Part shown: one piece after another, positions 42,244 through 52,014 of the stretch
Numbering within the stretch: the stretch's first letter is position 1
Layout of the letters: every line of letters starts with the position of its first letter
NCBI RefSeq assembly: GCF_000712035.1
Contig: NZ_JONV01000008.1
Location: 124,001-188,000, forward strand
Length of the DNA: 64,000 bases
Direction of reading: 5' to 3'
From: Salinicoccus luteus DSM 17002
GTDB lineage: Bacteria; Bacillota; Bacilli; Staphylococcales; Salinicoccaceae
Notes under the pieces: model-generated
The model's input: only the letters and a program-made list of their open reading frames with translations
What the model was told of the DNA's origin: nothing
Database searches by the model: none
Position numbers and translations under genes: made by a program

Positions 42244-44382
42244 ATGTCAAATATAAAAGAATTATTGAATAGACGCTATGGATATTTCATCCTGTTCCTT
42301 TTTTTGTTCTGGTTGAAAACATACATGGCTTACTGGATTGAATTCAGTCTGGGCGTATCAGGTATATTCGAACACATCATATTGTTCATCAACCCGGTTG
42401 CTACCGGTATCATATTGTTGTCCATCGCGCTATTTTTCAGTAGTCCAAGTTTAAGAAAATGGGCAATGTTCATAATGTTACTCTTAATGACTTTATTATT
42501 ATATTCGAACATACTATATTACAGGGAATTCGCTGATTTTCTGACATTTAATATTGTATCGGGCACTAATAATGTGACCACCGGCTTATTTGCTTCCATA
42601 TTTGAAATGATGAGGATTTGGGACTTTTTATACTGGGTCGATATCATGTTGTTTGTCTATCTGTTCTTTTATAAAAAGGAGGCACCGCTCGCTGAAGATA
42701 AGAAAGAACATAAGAGGCGTACTAAAGCCATGGTTACATTAGTGGGTGTCCTACTTTTGGTAGGGAACCTGATATTGGCGGAAATTGACCGCCCTCAATT
42801 ATTAACGCGCACTTTTGACAGGAATTATATAGTTAAATACTTAGGTTTGAATTTCTTTACCGGTTATGATGTTTTCCAATCATCTCAAAACAGCCAGATG
42901 CGCGTGAGTGCTGACGAGTCAGATTTAGGGAAGGTGTTTAACTTTTCGGCCGAAAACCATGCAGCGCCAAATCCAGAATACTTTGGGGCGGCAGAGGGCC
43001 GCAACGTGATTGTAATTGGATTGGAAAGTGTGCAGCAGTTTTTAATTGATTACGAACTGGAAGATGAATATGGTCAAACTCACGAAGTCATGCCATTTCT
43101 TTCAAGCATCTTTGACAATGAAGACTCATACAGTTTTGAAAACTTTTTCCATCAGACCGGCCAGGGCAAGTCATCAGACGCTGAAGTTTTAGGTGAGTTG
43201 TCACTGTACGGTCTCCCTAAAGGCAGTGTTTTTCAATCATTGGGATCCACAAATACATTTCATTCAGCGCCAAATATTTTGGCCCAGCATGGGGACTATA
43301 CCTCAGCTGCTTTTCACGGGAATGTTGGCTCTTTTTGGAACAGGACGGATACTTACCAAAGTTTCGGCTATGACTTCTTCTTTGATGCCGAGTTTTATGA
43401 TGTGTCCGGGGACAGATCAATGGAATATGGCTTGAAAGATAAATTGTTTTTCCATGATTCGGTAGAGTATCTTGAACAGCTCCCTCAACCATTCTACTCC
43501 AAGTTCCTCACCGTCTCTCATCACTTCCCATATCCATTGGATGAGGAAAATGTGGAGTTTCCAGCTGCCCAGACAGAGGATGATACAATCAACAATTATT
43601 TCGTCACAGCACATTATGCTGACCAGGCGTTGAAGGAATTCTTCAATTACTTAAAGTCAAGCGGCTTATATGAAGATTCGATCATAGTCATGTACGGTGA
43701 CCATTATGGTATTTCTGATATGAGAAACCCGGAATTGGCACCTTTAGTGGGTGAAGATCCGGAGGAGTGGAATCAATACCATGACACTCAAATGCAAAGA
43801 GTGCCGTTCATCATGCATGTTCCCGGTGTTGGAAATGGTGAAGTGTTTGACACATACAGTGGTCAGGTGGACATGCTTCCAACCTTAATGCATTTACTGG
43901 GCATGGAAACAGATGGTTATTTATTTATGGGGCAGGATATTTTATCAGAAGAACACGATGATACCGTCCCACTCAGAAATGGACGTGTAGTGACGCCTGA
44001 ATATACTTTCTTTGAACAGGAAATCTATGATACAGAGACAGGTGAGGCATTGCAGGAGCAATTTACCGAAGAAGAATTGGAAGAACTTTATCGCTATAGA
44101 GACGAAGCGAGAGAAGAATTAAGCCATTCCAACGAAATTCTGATGAAAGATCTGCTGCGTTTCTATAACCCTGAACCTCTGGATGGATTAAAAGAAATCG
44201 ATTATTTGTACCGTGATCAATTAGATATACTCGAAGAGCACCCAGATAAAGAAACGAGCCTGATTGAACAATATGGTGGAGAATCGAGCATGGAACTATA
44301 TGAAACAGATGCACCGGAGCTGGAAGAGTATGGAAGTGGTGCATCCTATGAAGGCTCTAATCCGCCTGGTCGGCCGGAATGA
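42244..44382 (+). CDS. LTA synthase-family (LtaS-like) sulfatase-fold enzyme
   Basis: 712 residues. Five N-terminal membrane helices are followed by an extracellular alkaline-phosphatase/sulfatase domain. The metal site residues are recognisable: VIVIGLESVQQF (Glu), ENFFHQTGQGKSSDAE with the nucleophile Thr305, VMYGDHYG (Asp/His) and TVSHHFPY. LtaS enzymes polymerise glycerol phosphate from phosphatidylglycerol onto a glycolipid anchor. The Gly/Ser/Pro-rich tail (GSGASYEGSNPPGRPE) extends beyond the usual end. The long leader suggests post-transcriptional control. Confidence 0.88.
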   Translation: MSNIKELLNRRYGYFILFLFLFWLKTYMAYWIEFSLGVSGIFEHIILFINPVATGIILLSIALFFSSPSLRKWAMFIMLLLMTLLLYSNILYYREFADFLTFNIVSGTNNVTTGLFASIFEMMRIWDFLYWVDIMLFVYLFFYKKEAPLAEDKKEHKRRTKAMVTLVGVLLLVGNLILAEIDRPQLLTRTFDRNYIVKYLGLNFFTGYDVFQSSQNSQMRVSADESDLGKVFNFSAENHAAPNPEYFGAAEGRNVIVIGLESVQQFLIDYELEDEYGQTHEVMPFLSSIFDNEDSYSFENFFHQTGQGKSSDAEVLGELSLYGLPKGSVFQSLGSTNTFHSAPNILAQHGDYTSAAFHGNVGSFWNRTDTYQSFGYDFFFDAEFYDVSGDRSMEYGLKDKLFFHDSVEYLEQLPQPFYSKFLTVSHHFPYPLDEENVEFPAAQTEDDTINNYFVTAHYADQALKEFFNYLKSSGLYEDSIIVMYGDHYGISDMRNPELAPLVGEDPEEWNQYHDTQMQRVPFIMHVPGVGNGEVFDTYSGQVDMLPTLMHLLGMETDGYLFMGQDILSEEHDDTVPLRNGRVVTPEYTFFEQEIYDTETGEALQEQFTEEELEELYRYRDEAREELSHSNEILMKDLLRFYNPEPLDGLKEIDYLYRDQLDILEEHPDKETSLIEQYGGESSMELYETDAPELEEYGSGASYEGSNPPGRPE

Positions 44383-44457
44383 ATCAGATCAAAACAAAAA
44401 TAAGAATATTGAAGCTTAAAAGATAATATATTCATCTTTAAAAGCCCCTTCAGAAAA

Positions 44458-44520
44458 ATGGTATGCTCTCTTCAAAATAGACACTTGAAAAAGTGAAAAC
44501 TTTGAAGGGAGCATACCATT
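44458..44520. repeat. 63-bp hairpin element with 20-bp arms
   Basis: AATGGTATGCTCTCTTCAAA (44458-44477) pairs with TTTGAAGGGAGCATACCATT (44501-44520) with one G-T pair and a 23-nt middle. The arms look like insertion-sequence ends (GGTATGCTC...) with the internal transposase lost, or a tiny MITE. It lies between LTA synthase and repeat R2. Confidence 0.55.
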
Positions 44521-44532
44521 GTCATTTAACAT

Positions 44533-44796
44533 CCCTTCAGTCCTATTCATTTCGCGAAACATACAGGATAAACCCCAACGACTGTGGCCATAGATCCTGA
44601 TTTACCAAAGGGATTATAGCTTGTTTATACATACCTGTCTTTTTATGCGCCTACTCCAGAATGAATGAGCGGGGCCCATTCTTTATCAACCTGAATCCTG
44701 ACAAGATGTGATTTAAGCAGATCATGATGTTCATAATAAAGATTCTATGGGCCCCAATTGTAAATGAATGACGAATCAAGGCTCTCAATTGGCTTA
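44533..44796. repeat. Interspersed repeat R2
   Basis: 264 bp in the same orientation as R1 (37180-37522), with the same start (CCTTCAGTCCTATTC) and end (TCAATTGGCT). It includes the conserved AGAATGAAT...CATTCT stem. It occupies most of the gap before the MazE-like gene. Confidence 0.6.
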
Positions 44797-44852
44797 TATT
44801 TACACATCGAATATACTATAAATACTAAACAATCTCGAGGAGGTCGAGCAGT

Positions 44853-45131
44853 ATGGATGATACAAAACGCAAAGTACTGCATCGTGAAGCCAGAATCCGT
44901 CCATGGGGCAATAGCCAAGGCGTCAAACTTACTCGCGAGATCTTGAATGAAGCAGGGTTTGATGTAAACGACACCGAGCTTGAGCTGGAAGTGGAACCAA
45001 ATCGGATTTCTTTGGTACCGAAGAACAAACTGACTCCGTTCCAAAAGTTATTTGACGGTTACGAAGGTGAGAAGCCTGAAACTGAATCTCTTTGGGAGGA
45101 AACGGAGCCGATGGGAAAAGAAGAATGGTGA
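44853..45131 (+). CDS. MazE-like (AbrB-fold) antitoxin
   Basis: 92 residues. The SpoVT/AbrB DNA-binding core is visible as RIRPWGNSQGVKLTREILNEAGF, followed by VEPNRISLVP. The acidic C-terminus (EKPETESLWEETEP) would wrap the toxin in an intact pair. The ribosome site is GAGGAGG. A decayed MazF-like toxin gene follows, so this is now an orphan antitoxin or regulator. Confidence 0.75.
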   Translation: MDDTKRKVLHREARIRPWGNSQGVKLTREILNEAGFDVNDTELELEVEPNRISLVPKNKLTPFQKLFDGYEGEKPETESLWEETEPMGKEEW

Positions 45132-45212
45132 TCTATTGATCAGCTTAAAAATCATGCGTCTGTACTCATGCTTCAGCAAAAGGGTACAGATTTTATTTTT
45201 GGAGGGATGGAT

Positions 45213-45549
45213 ATGACAGCGTTTTTTTAAGGCTGGAGATATTATAAAGATTAATATGTCGCCAGCGAAAGGACATGAGCAGCAAGAATATCGACCCGCC
45301 ATTGTTGTATCGGAAGAAAGTGTACATAGATACACGGGTTTGATCTGGGTCCTGCCCATAACCAATACTGATAAAGGCTATCCGACACATGTTGCTATAA
45401 GCGGCAGGACGAAAAATAATGGAACCACAGGTTACGTATTGTGTAAAAAATAAAAGTGATTGACCCAGGGTCTAGAATCATGCTTTGAGCAATATTGAGA
45501 CAAAAGGTAATGTTGATGCATGGATGGAATATTCTACTTTTACCATAGA
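45213..45549 (+). pseudogene. MazF/PemK-like toxin, multiply frameshifted
   Basis: ATG 45213 (GGAGGG upstream). A run of seven Ts (45222-45228) shifts the frame to a stop. One frame further gives KAGDIIKINMSPAKGHEQQE, YRPAIVVSEESVHRYTG, LIWVLPITNTDKGYPTHV and NGTTGYVLCKK, the MazF core. A second shift (after TGTAAAAAA) gives IKVIDPGSR and a third gives ALSNIETKGNVDAWMEY. Three lesions make it non-functional. Confidence 0.8.
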
Positions 45550-45559
45550 CCTCTCAGTA

Positions 45560-46044
45560 CGACATTTAAGACATTGTACATGATGGATATGGAGTCCATC
45601 AAAGACAAGGTCAGAGATATGGATTTAGAAACTTTAAGCAAAGAAGCTGAGGTCGCAATACAAATGCATCCAGTCAAAGAACTTAAGGAGATAATATCTG
45701 ATTCTGCAGATTACTATAATTTCGCAGATTACTATGATGTCTATTTATTAGTAGGATTAGGACACGTAGATGGTACTGCTCTCCCAAGTGAGAGTCCCTT
45801 TCTCTACTTAGGACTAGAACGCCTAAGAAATTCGGATATCAAAATGCTGATCCAACATGAATTCAACCATCTTGTCAGGTTCAACAGTATAGAAGAAGTA
45901 AATGAAGAAATGGGTATGGCGGTGGCGCAGCTTGCTATAGCTGAAGGATTGGCCACCCTCGCCCCTTTGGTTACGAATGAATTGGAACTCAATGAAGCGA
46001 AACCAAGGATATTTTATATAAATATTCCGATAATTATCTCTTAA
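45560..46044 (+). pseudogene. Truncated DUF2268 putative zinc protease
   Basis: The frame contains the DUF2268 signature VGLGHVDGTALPSESPFLYLGLERLR... (positions 45750-45830) and the zinc motif IQHEFNHLVRFNS, then AIAEGLATLAPLV. The N-terminus is missing: it is fused directly to the tail of the MazF remnant. The C-terminus ends early (IFYINIPIIIS). This is a fragment, probably left by a deletion. Confidence 0.6.
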
Positions 46045-46375
46045 TCTTCCCGAAAACTAAAATTTCTATATCTCCATGAGTTCTAGTTTGTTTATCCGAG
46101 TAAAAATTTATTGTCTATTCCCTGTGATCAACCATTTTCCTTCGGAGTCAGTTATTAAATATTAACAGGACGGCATATTCTAACAAGCATATAAGATTCA
46201 GTGTATCAGTTTATAATGCAGTTTTTAGTCTTTTATTTTTAAGTCCAACTACTTGATATATGAATGTAGAAATGGACTTCAATTAAAACTGGTCAAGCCT
46301 TAAAAAGTGATTAACCTTTCTACAATAGTAGGTATAATAGATATTTTGTCTTTTTGTCAATTTAATATATGAGTA

Positions 46376-46624
46376 TTATCTATATAAATCACGAGCTTTT
46401 GTATTAAAGGTTTTATATGGTGAAACTCTCATAAGTTCTAACAGTTGCCTATTCATTTCTTTTGGAGAATATTCATATTCATTTTGACACCATTCTAATA
46501 TTAGTCCTACTATCGCATAAGAAATATAGCTAGCAATCAACTCACTGCTTATTTTATTATCTTTTATATTTAGTTCATTCGTATTGGTAAGTTTAGTGGT
46601 CATCGAATGCAAAATAACTTTCAC
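46376..46624 (-). pseudogene. TetR-family regulator remnant (C-terminal domain)
   Basis: 82 residues with SYISYAIVGLILEWCQNEYE and YSPKEMNRQLLELMR, a pattern common to the ligand/dimer domain of TetR-type regulators. The HTH is absent and no ribosome site is seen. The rest of 46045-46895 is AT-rich with no gene. Confidence 0.45.
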
Positions 46625-46898
46625 TGAGTACTTATGAAAGCATATAAATACTTAACTATATATGTTAAAAACTCTATACTTCTATATTATAAATAATTTA
46701 TTAAGTTGATGAAGTGTTGAATTTGAAAAAATTGTTGGAAATAAATATACATGTCAATTAACTGAAAAAATGTTTGACTTACTGCAGGAGAGGATATATA
46801 ATTTATAAATCAAGTGTTTTCTAGCATATGCTAATCAGTTTATGTAAAAAATTGAGACACTAAGAGCTCAGAAATAATCTATGGACGTAAGAGCCATG

Positions 46899-46931
46899 AA
46901 AAAAGGATGCTGTAAAACAGCATCCTTTTTT
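46899..46931. terminator. Bidirectional terminator after the NTPase gene
   Basis: AAAAAAGGATGCTGT pairs perfectly with ACAGCATCCTTTTTT, loop AAA. Confidence 0.88.
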
Positions 46932-46938
46932 ATTTAGT

Positions 46939-48459
46939 CTATAGTGAGAAAAACTTTCTTAAACCATAATGAACTACAAATGATTGGGAAAAGTTAGGTT
47001 CATTATCTGCATCATCTCGATAGCCCCATGCATAGTGATAAACATTCTTATTTGGTCTCCTTCTATGAATCCAAGAATTACCAATCACTCCGTATTTATA
47101 TAGTTTTTTTAATGAAAGTTTCAAATCAGTAATATTGGCATAGTTTTGTTGATTTTTTAGAAAGAAATCTTCAATCATATCTATGTCAAAGGTACGTTTC
47201 TTCAAATCATTTATTAACCTAAGGCTATCTAGTAAGAAATCTTTATCTTTGCTTATACTTATTTCGTTTTCTAATTCGTTGTAAAACCACTTTGAATAGT
47301 CTTGAGCACATTCTTTAAAAAAACTAGGATGAAAAGATCGCTCATTTGGAAAACTCTCCATTACTAATGTTAGAAACCTTATTATATCTCTTGGTCTTCC
47401 AAAACTGTAATTGAGAAGGTAGTCGATGACTTCTTTATTTTCAATTTTTCTAGGGAATAATCGTTTATATAAACTACTATTGTCTAGGCCTTTATATGCG
47501 GGCACTGAATTTTTAATTTTAATTAGCAGCATTTCCATTAAGGGATGTTCTTCCGGCTTATTATAGTTTTTTGATATCCAATACAAATCAGTTTTACTTC
47601 CCGTTGTTAACTTATTCGAATTACTGGAGTATTTATGAAGGTCATCTATTATATCACTTCGTAACACTACAATAATTTTAGAATTCTGCCTCCCTGTTTT
47701 TTTGATTTCTAAATTAATAGTTTTGATTGTCTCAAGCATTGAGATTAATACTTTATAATAACTAGAGTCTTCTCCTATTCTATCTTCTAGTTCATCTAAA
47801 TCATCATAAATTAAAACCGAATCTTTATTTTTTTTCATACAATTCAATACCATTTTTTCTAACAAAGAAATTAGTTCGTAGTATTCTGTTTTGATAAAGC
47901 TCTTGTTGGTTTGATGAGTATCTTCTATAGATGCTCCAATGGTGTCCCTCATTAACTTTTTCTGCCCTTTTAATGTTGTATTTTGAGTTTTTGAGGTATC
48001 ATATTCATTTAATCTAAATAAATTTTCTGGATATTTTTCTGAATAAAACTGTTTTAATTTATACTCTGAAGTAAAAGGAATCCATTTATTAATTCTATCA
48101 ATTTCTAAAATACTTTTCCCTAACTGAATTAAGAATAGCCATTTCCAAAAATGATTGATTTCATCTCTTTGTAGAGATCTGTGTTGCAAATCTATTAGTT
48201 GTTGTAATTTAAAATCATGACGAGTAAATATTTTACAAACTACACCTTTCCTCTTATTCATTTGTTTAAATATATATTGAGAAAGAATAGTTTTACCAGT
48301 CCCTTTTCTTCCTGAAATAATAAATCTGTCCGAATTAATAATATGATTGAATTTGCTATTTTTAGTATAAAATAATTGTTCGAAATCCTCTCTTGTTGAT
48401 TCCACTTCTCCGTCTATATCTCCAACAAATAAATCCTTTAACTTAATTTCATTTGGCAA
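46939..48459 (-). CDS. Large P-loop NTPase, defence-island type
   Basis: 506 residues from TTG 48459 (AAGGAGGG, seven bases). Walker A is FIISGRKGTGKTILS, near residue 50; Walker B is SVLIYDDLDELED, near 225. IIVVLRSDIIDDL may be a sensor-1 strand, and FGRPRDIIRFLTL resembles the sensor-2/arginine region of AAA+ or KAP-type STAND ATPases. The last ~80 residues resemble a winged helix (LKLSLKKLYKYGVIG). There is no nuclease or membrane part. It lies in AT-rich DNA next to a type I R-M system, with no close partner gene, so a stand-alone defence ATPase is possible. Function is inference. Confidence 0.75.
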   Translation of the reverse strand: MPNEIKLKDLFVGDIDGEVESTREDFEQLFYTKNSKFNHIINSDRFIISGRKGTGKTILSQYIFKQMNKRKGVVCKIFTRHDFKLQQLIDLQHRSLQRDEINHFWKWLFLIQLGKSILEIDRINKWIPFTSEYKLKQFYSEKYPENLFRLNEYDTSKTQNTTLKGQKKLMRDTIGASIEDTHQTNKSFIKTEYYELISLLEKMVLNCMKKNKDSVLIYDDLDELEDRIGEDSSYYKVLISMLETIKTINLEIKKTGRQNSKIIVVLRSDIIDDLHKYSSNSNKLTTGSKTDLYWISKNYNKPEEHPLMEMLLIKIKNSVPAYKGLDNSSLYKRLFPRKIENKEVIDYLLNYSFGRPRDIIRFLTLVMESFPNERSFHPSFFKECAQDYSKWFYNELENEISISKDKDFLLDSLRLINDLKKRTFDIDMIEDFFLKNQQNYANITDLKLSLKKLYKYGVIGNSWIHRRRPNKNVYHYAWGYRDDADNEPNFSQSFVVHYGLRKFFSL

Positions 48460-49197
48460 AAGTGTACCCTCCTTATGTAATTAAATCGATAAAAATATAG
48501 AGACAACACTTAAAACAACATAATTAAATATACTTGAAGTATATTATACATAAAAAGGGAAGAGGGCGATAGAAAGTATTGGTTACTTAATAGACCCCAT
48601 TTATTAAGTAAAATCAAAACTCTATCAGTGCTGTAAGCGTGAGTGTTATCGGAATAAGCTTAACGCTATTATGTCATTCATTATTTTATATGTATTATTA
48701 TATAACTCCAATAGCTAGGTGGGAAAGAAAGGGAGAATATATGAAATTAATCACCACACTATTTAAATTTAAGGTGGAGTGTTTTTAATTTTAATTATTT
48801 AGTGGCGTATAGAAAAGTATAGATTGAAATGGGTTTAACTGAACAGATATAGTGATTTTATCAAGTATGTTAAGCTATTTTAACCAAATTAATTTGCAAT
48901 ACTTTGATTAAGATTATTTACTTTTAAAGTTTATATATCAATAGTCATGATGAATGCTGAGTTATTATGTAAAGCATTTAATAAAATATACACAAATTTA
49001 AGTTAACAGGCTCAACATAAGAAAAGTAACAAAGTCATCTGGAATCCTGATTTTATGGATAAGGAAATGTAACATCGAATAGACGGCCACCTTTAACGTG
49101 GCTGTCTGTATTAAATTCAACCGACATGTTCTTTTTGGAGGGGCATCTATAGTATAATGGAAGCAACTTCCAATAGACAAGAATGGGTGAATGACAT
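48460..49197. other. Divergent promoter gap before hsdR
   Basis: About 740 bp of AT-rich DNA without a convincing gene. It has a hairpin at 49081-49107 (AGACGGCCAC/GTGGCTGTCT) and a TATAAT at 49153-49158 with TTCTTT 18 bp before it, a candidate hsdR promoter. A 15-codon ORF near 48741 (MKLITTLFKFKVECF) has a ribosome site but is too short to claim. Confidence 0.4.
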
Positions 49198-51984
49198 ATG
49201 AGTTACGAAAGAGAGGATACTCTTGAGGCGAAGGTCATGAAACGTCTTGAGGGTATTGGATATGAACGGGTGCCGATCAGAAGCAACGAGGCACTGGAAC
49301 AGAACTTCAGGGATATCCTGAACAGGCGTCATGCGAAGCTGAAGGCAGAGCCGCTCTCCGACAAGGAATTCAGCCGTCTGATGACGCAGATCAACAATAA
49401 GAGTGTATTCGACAGTGCGAAGATCCTAAGGGATAAGTTTGTGCTGAAGCGGGATGACGAGACGGAACTCTATCTCGAGTTCTTCGACCAGAAGAACTAC
49501 GCACGGAACAGCTTCCAGGTGACGAACCAGATCAGTGTGGAGGACAGGTTCAAAGGACGGTATGATGTGACGGTGCTGATCAATGGTCTCCCTGTGGTGC
49601 AGCTCGAATTGAAACGTCGGGGTGTGGCGATCAACGAGGCATTCAACCAGGTGAAGCGGTACCGCCGGGACAACTACACAGGTCTGTTCCGCTATACGCA
49701 GCTATTCCTCCTCAGCAACTACAATGACACCAGATACTTCGCCAACGGGGACAAGGAGATCATGAAGAGCCATATGTTCTACTGGACGGATGAGGAGAAC
49801 AACCGCATCACGAACCTTGATGCATTCATCGGCAGCTTCATGGCACCAACACACTTGGCGAAGATGATTTCCCGATACATGATCGTCAATGAGCCGGACA
49901 AGAACCTCATCGTCATGCGTCCCTACCAGGTGTATGCTACTGAAGCTCTGATCAACCGTGCGCTCAACACCGACAGGAACGGCTTTGTATGGCATACGAC
50001 GGGCAGCGGGAAGACGCTGACCTCATTCAAGGCGAGCCAGCTGCTGGCACAGGAGCCGGACATCAAGAAGGTCATCTTCCTCGTCGACCGCAAGGACCTG
50101 GACACCCAGACGCAAAAGGAGTTCACAAAATTCGAACCGGACTCCGTGGACCATACGGACAACACGAAGCATCTGCTCAGGCAGCTCGGTGACAAAAGCA
50201 AGCCGATGATCATCACGACGATCCAGAAGATGACGAATGCCATCAAATCCAACCACCCGGTGATGGACGACTACCGGACGGACAAGGTGGTCTTCGTCAT
50301 CGATGAGTGCCACCGTTCACAGTTCGGTGACATGCATATGGAAATCCGCAAACACTTCAAAAATGCCCAGTACTTCGGCTTTACTGGTACCCCGCGCTTC
50401 AAGGAGAACCGCAGTCAGGATGGACGCAGCACGGCGGACATCTTCGATACGTGCCTGCACAGCTATCTGATCAAGGATGCCATACGAGACGGCAACGTAC
50501 TCGGTTTCTCTGTGGAATACATCAGCACCATCAATGATGAACTCAAGGTGATGGATGAACAGTATGTGTCGAAGATCGATACGGATGAAATATGGATGGC
50601 GGACAAGCGGATTGAACTCGTCACCCGGCACATCCATCAGATTCATGACAGGAAGACGAAGGACCGGGAATATGTGGCGATCTTCGCCACCCAGAGCATC
50701 GACATGGCGATGAAGTACTACGATATGTTCCAGAAGGTGAACGAAGAAGCGGAACGTCCGCTCAACGTGGCGACCATCTTCACGTATCAGACGAACCAGG
50801 ATATGAAGGACGGCGACACGAAAGAAGCCGCGAAGCACCAGCTCGACCGGGTGCTCGGCGACTATAACAGACAGTTCGGCACGAACTTCTCCATCGATAC
50901 GTATGGCAGCTATTTCGAGGATGTGTCGAAGCGGATCAAAGGGGAGAAGGCGGTTGAACAGATCGATATCCTGATCGTCGTCAACATGTTCCTGACGGGA
51001 TTCGACAGCAGGAAGCTCAACACCCTCTACGTCGACAAGAACCTAAAGCACCATGACCTCATCCAGGCCTACTCACGCACCAACCGGGTGGAGAAGCAGA
51101 AGAAGTCCTTCGGCAATATCGTCGTCTATCGCAACCTCAAGAAGGCGACCGATGATGCCATCCAGCTCTTCAGTAAGACCGACAGCACGGACACCGTCTT
51201 GAGCAAGTCGTATGAGGAGTATTTGGACGAGTTCAAAAAGGCGCTAGATGAAATGCATGCCATTGCACCGAACCCTGGTGATGTGCAGGTGCTTGAGGAT
51301 GAAACGATCATCAAATCATTCATCCTGGCATTCAGGGCACTTGGCCGGGCACTGGTGAAGCTTAAGACATTTGAAGCATTCGAGTTTACACGGGAAGAAA
51401 TCGGCATGTCGGAACAGGACTATGAAGATTACAAGGGGCAGTATGTCGACCTTTATGAACGGTATGTCCGCGGTGAGAGTGAAGGAGAGAAGGTGTCTGT
51501 CATCAATGACATCGACTTCGAGATTGAACTCATCCGCAACGACAAGATCAACGTCCACTATATCCGCATGCTGCTCCGCAACATCGACCTTGAAGATAAA
51601 AAGCAGCAGGCACAGGAGCGCAAGAACATCAAGATGCTGCTTGACCGTGCGGACGATGAGCAGCTCAGGCTCAAAGCCGACCTCATCCGGGAGTTCCTAG
51701 ACAAGGTCGTACCGACGCTTGATAAGGATGCGAATATCGATAAGGTCTATCTCGATTTCGAAGAGGACAAGCAGAATGAGGTGCTCAAGGAGTTCTCGGA
51801 AGAGATGGACATGCAGCATGGAAAGCTGCTCCAGTTCCTGACCGAGTACCAGTTCAGCGGACAGTTGTACCGTAAGGACATTTCGAAGGAGTTGTCGGGT
51901 CCATTCATGAAACGCAAGAAGAAGGTCGACAAGGTGATCGACTTCATCAAGAAGACGACCCGCAAGTTCGGGTTTGCAGAATAA
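49198..51984 (+). CDS. hsdR: Type I restriction enzyme, R subunit
   Basis: 928 residues. The N-terminal nuclease domain includes [23 protein letters not shown] (the D...E-x-K of PD-(D/E)XK). The motor has Walker [12 protein letters not shown], motif [12 protein letters not shown], motif [12 protein letters not shown], and later motifs [12 protein letters not shown] and [15 protein letters not shown]. The C-terminal helical part (KAD...[10 protein letters not shown]...) binds the methylase. The subunit cleaves DNA after ATP-driven translocation. ATG 49198 follows GGGTGA. It starts the hsdR-hsdM-hsdS operon; the next gene begins 30 bp later. Confidence 0.95.
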   Translation: MSYEREDTLEAKVMKRLEGIGYERVPIRSNEALEQNFRDILNRRHAKLKAEPLSDKEFSRLMTQINNKSVFDSAKILRDKFVLKRDDETELYLEFFDQKNYARNSFQVTNQISVEDRFKGRYDVTVLINGLPVVQLELKRRGVAINEAFNQVKRYRRDNYTGLFRYTQLFLLSNYNDTRYFANGDKEIMKSHMFYWTDEENNRITNLDAFIGSFMAPTHLAKMISRYMIVNEPDKNLIVMRPYQVYATEALINRALNTDRNGFVWHTTGSGKTLTSFKASQLLAQEPDIKKVIFLVDRKDLDTQTQKEFTKFEPDSVDHTDNTKHLLRQLGDKSKPMIITTIQKMTNAIKSNHPVMDDYRTDKVVFVIDECHRSQFGDMHMEIRKHFKNAQYFGFTGTPRFKENRSQDGRSTADIFDTCLHSYLIKDAIRDGNVLGFSVEYISTINDELKVMDEQYVSKIDTDEIWMADKRIELVTRHIHQIHDRKTKDREYVAIFATQSIDMAMKYYDMFQKVNEEAERPLNVATIFTYQTNQDMKDGDTKEAAKHQLDRVLGDYNRQFGTNFSIDTYGSYFEDVSKRIKGEKAVEQIDILIVVNMFLTGFDSRKLNTLYVDKNLKHHDLIQAYSRTNRVEKQKKSFGNIVVYRNLKKATDDAIQLFSKTDSTDTVLSKSYEEYLDEFKKALDEMHAIAPNPGDVQVLEDETIIKSFILAFRALGRALVKLKTFEAFEFTREEIGMSEQDYEDYKGQYVDLYERYVRGESEGEKVSVINDIDFEIELIRNDKINVHYIRMLLRNIDLEDKKQQAQERKNIKMLLDRADDEQLRLKADLIREFLDKVVPTLDKDANIDKVYLDFEEDKQNEVLKEFSEEMDMQHGKLLQFLTEYQFSGQLYRKDISKELSGPFMKRKKKVDKVIDFIKKTTRKFGFAE

Positions 51985-52014
51985 CAGGATAAGTATACAG
52001 GAGGAAACACATAG

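Noticed and set aside
46045-46890. Further genes between the DUF2268 fragment and the NTPase
   Set aside because: Only the TetR-like C-terminal fragment is recognisable; other frames are short and without ribosome sites.
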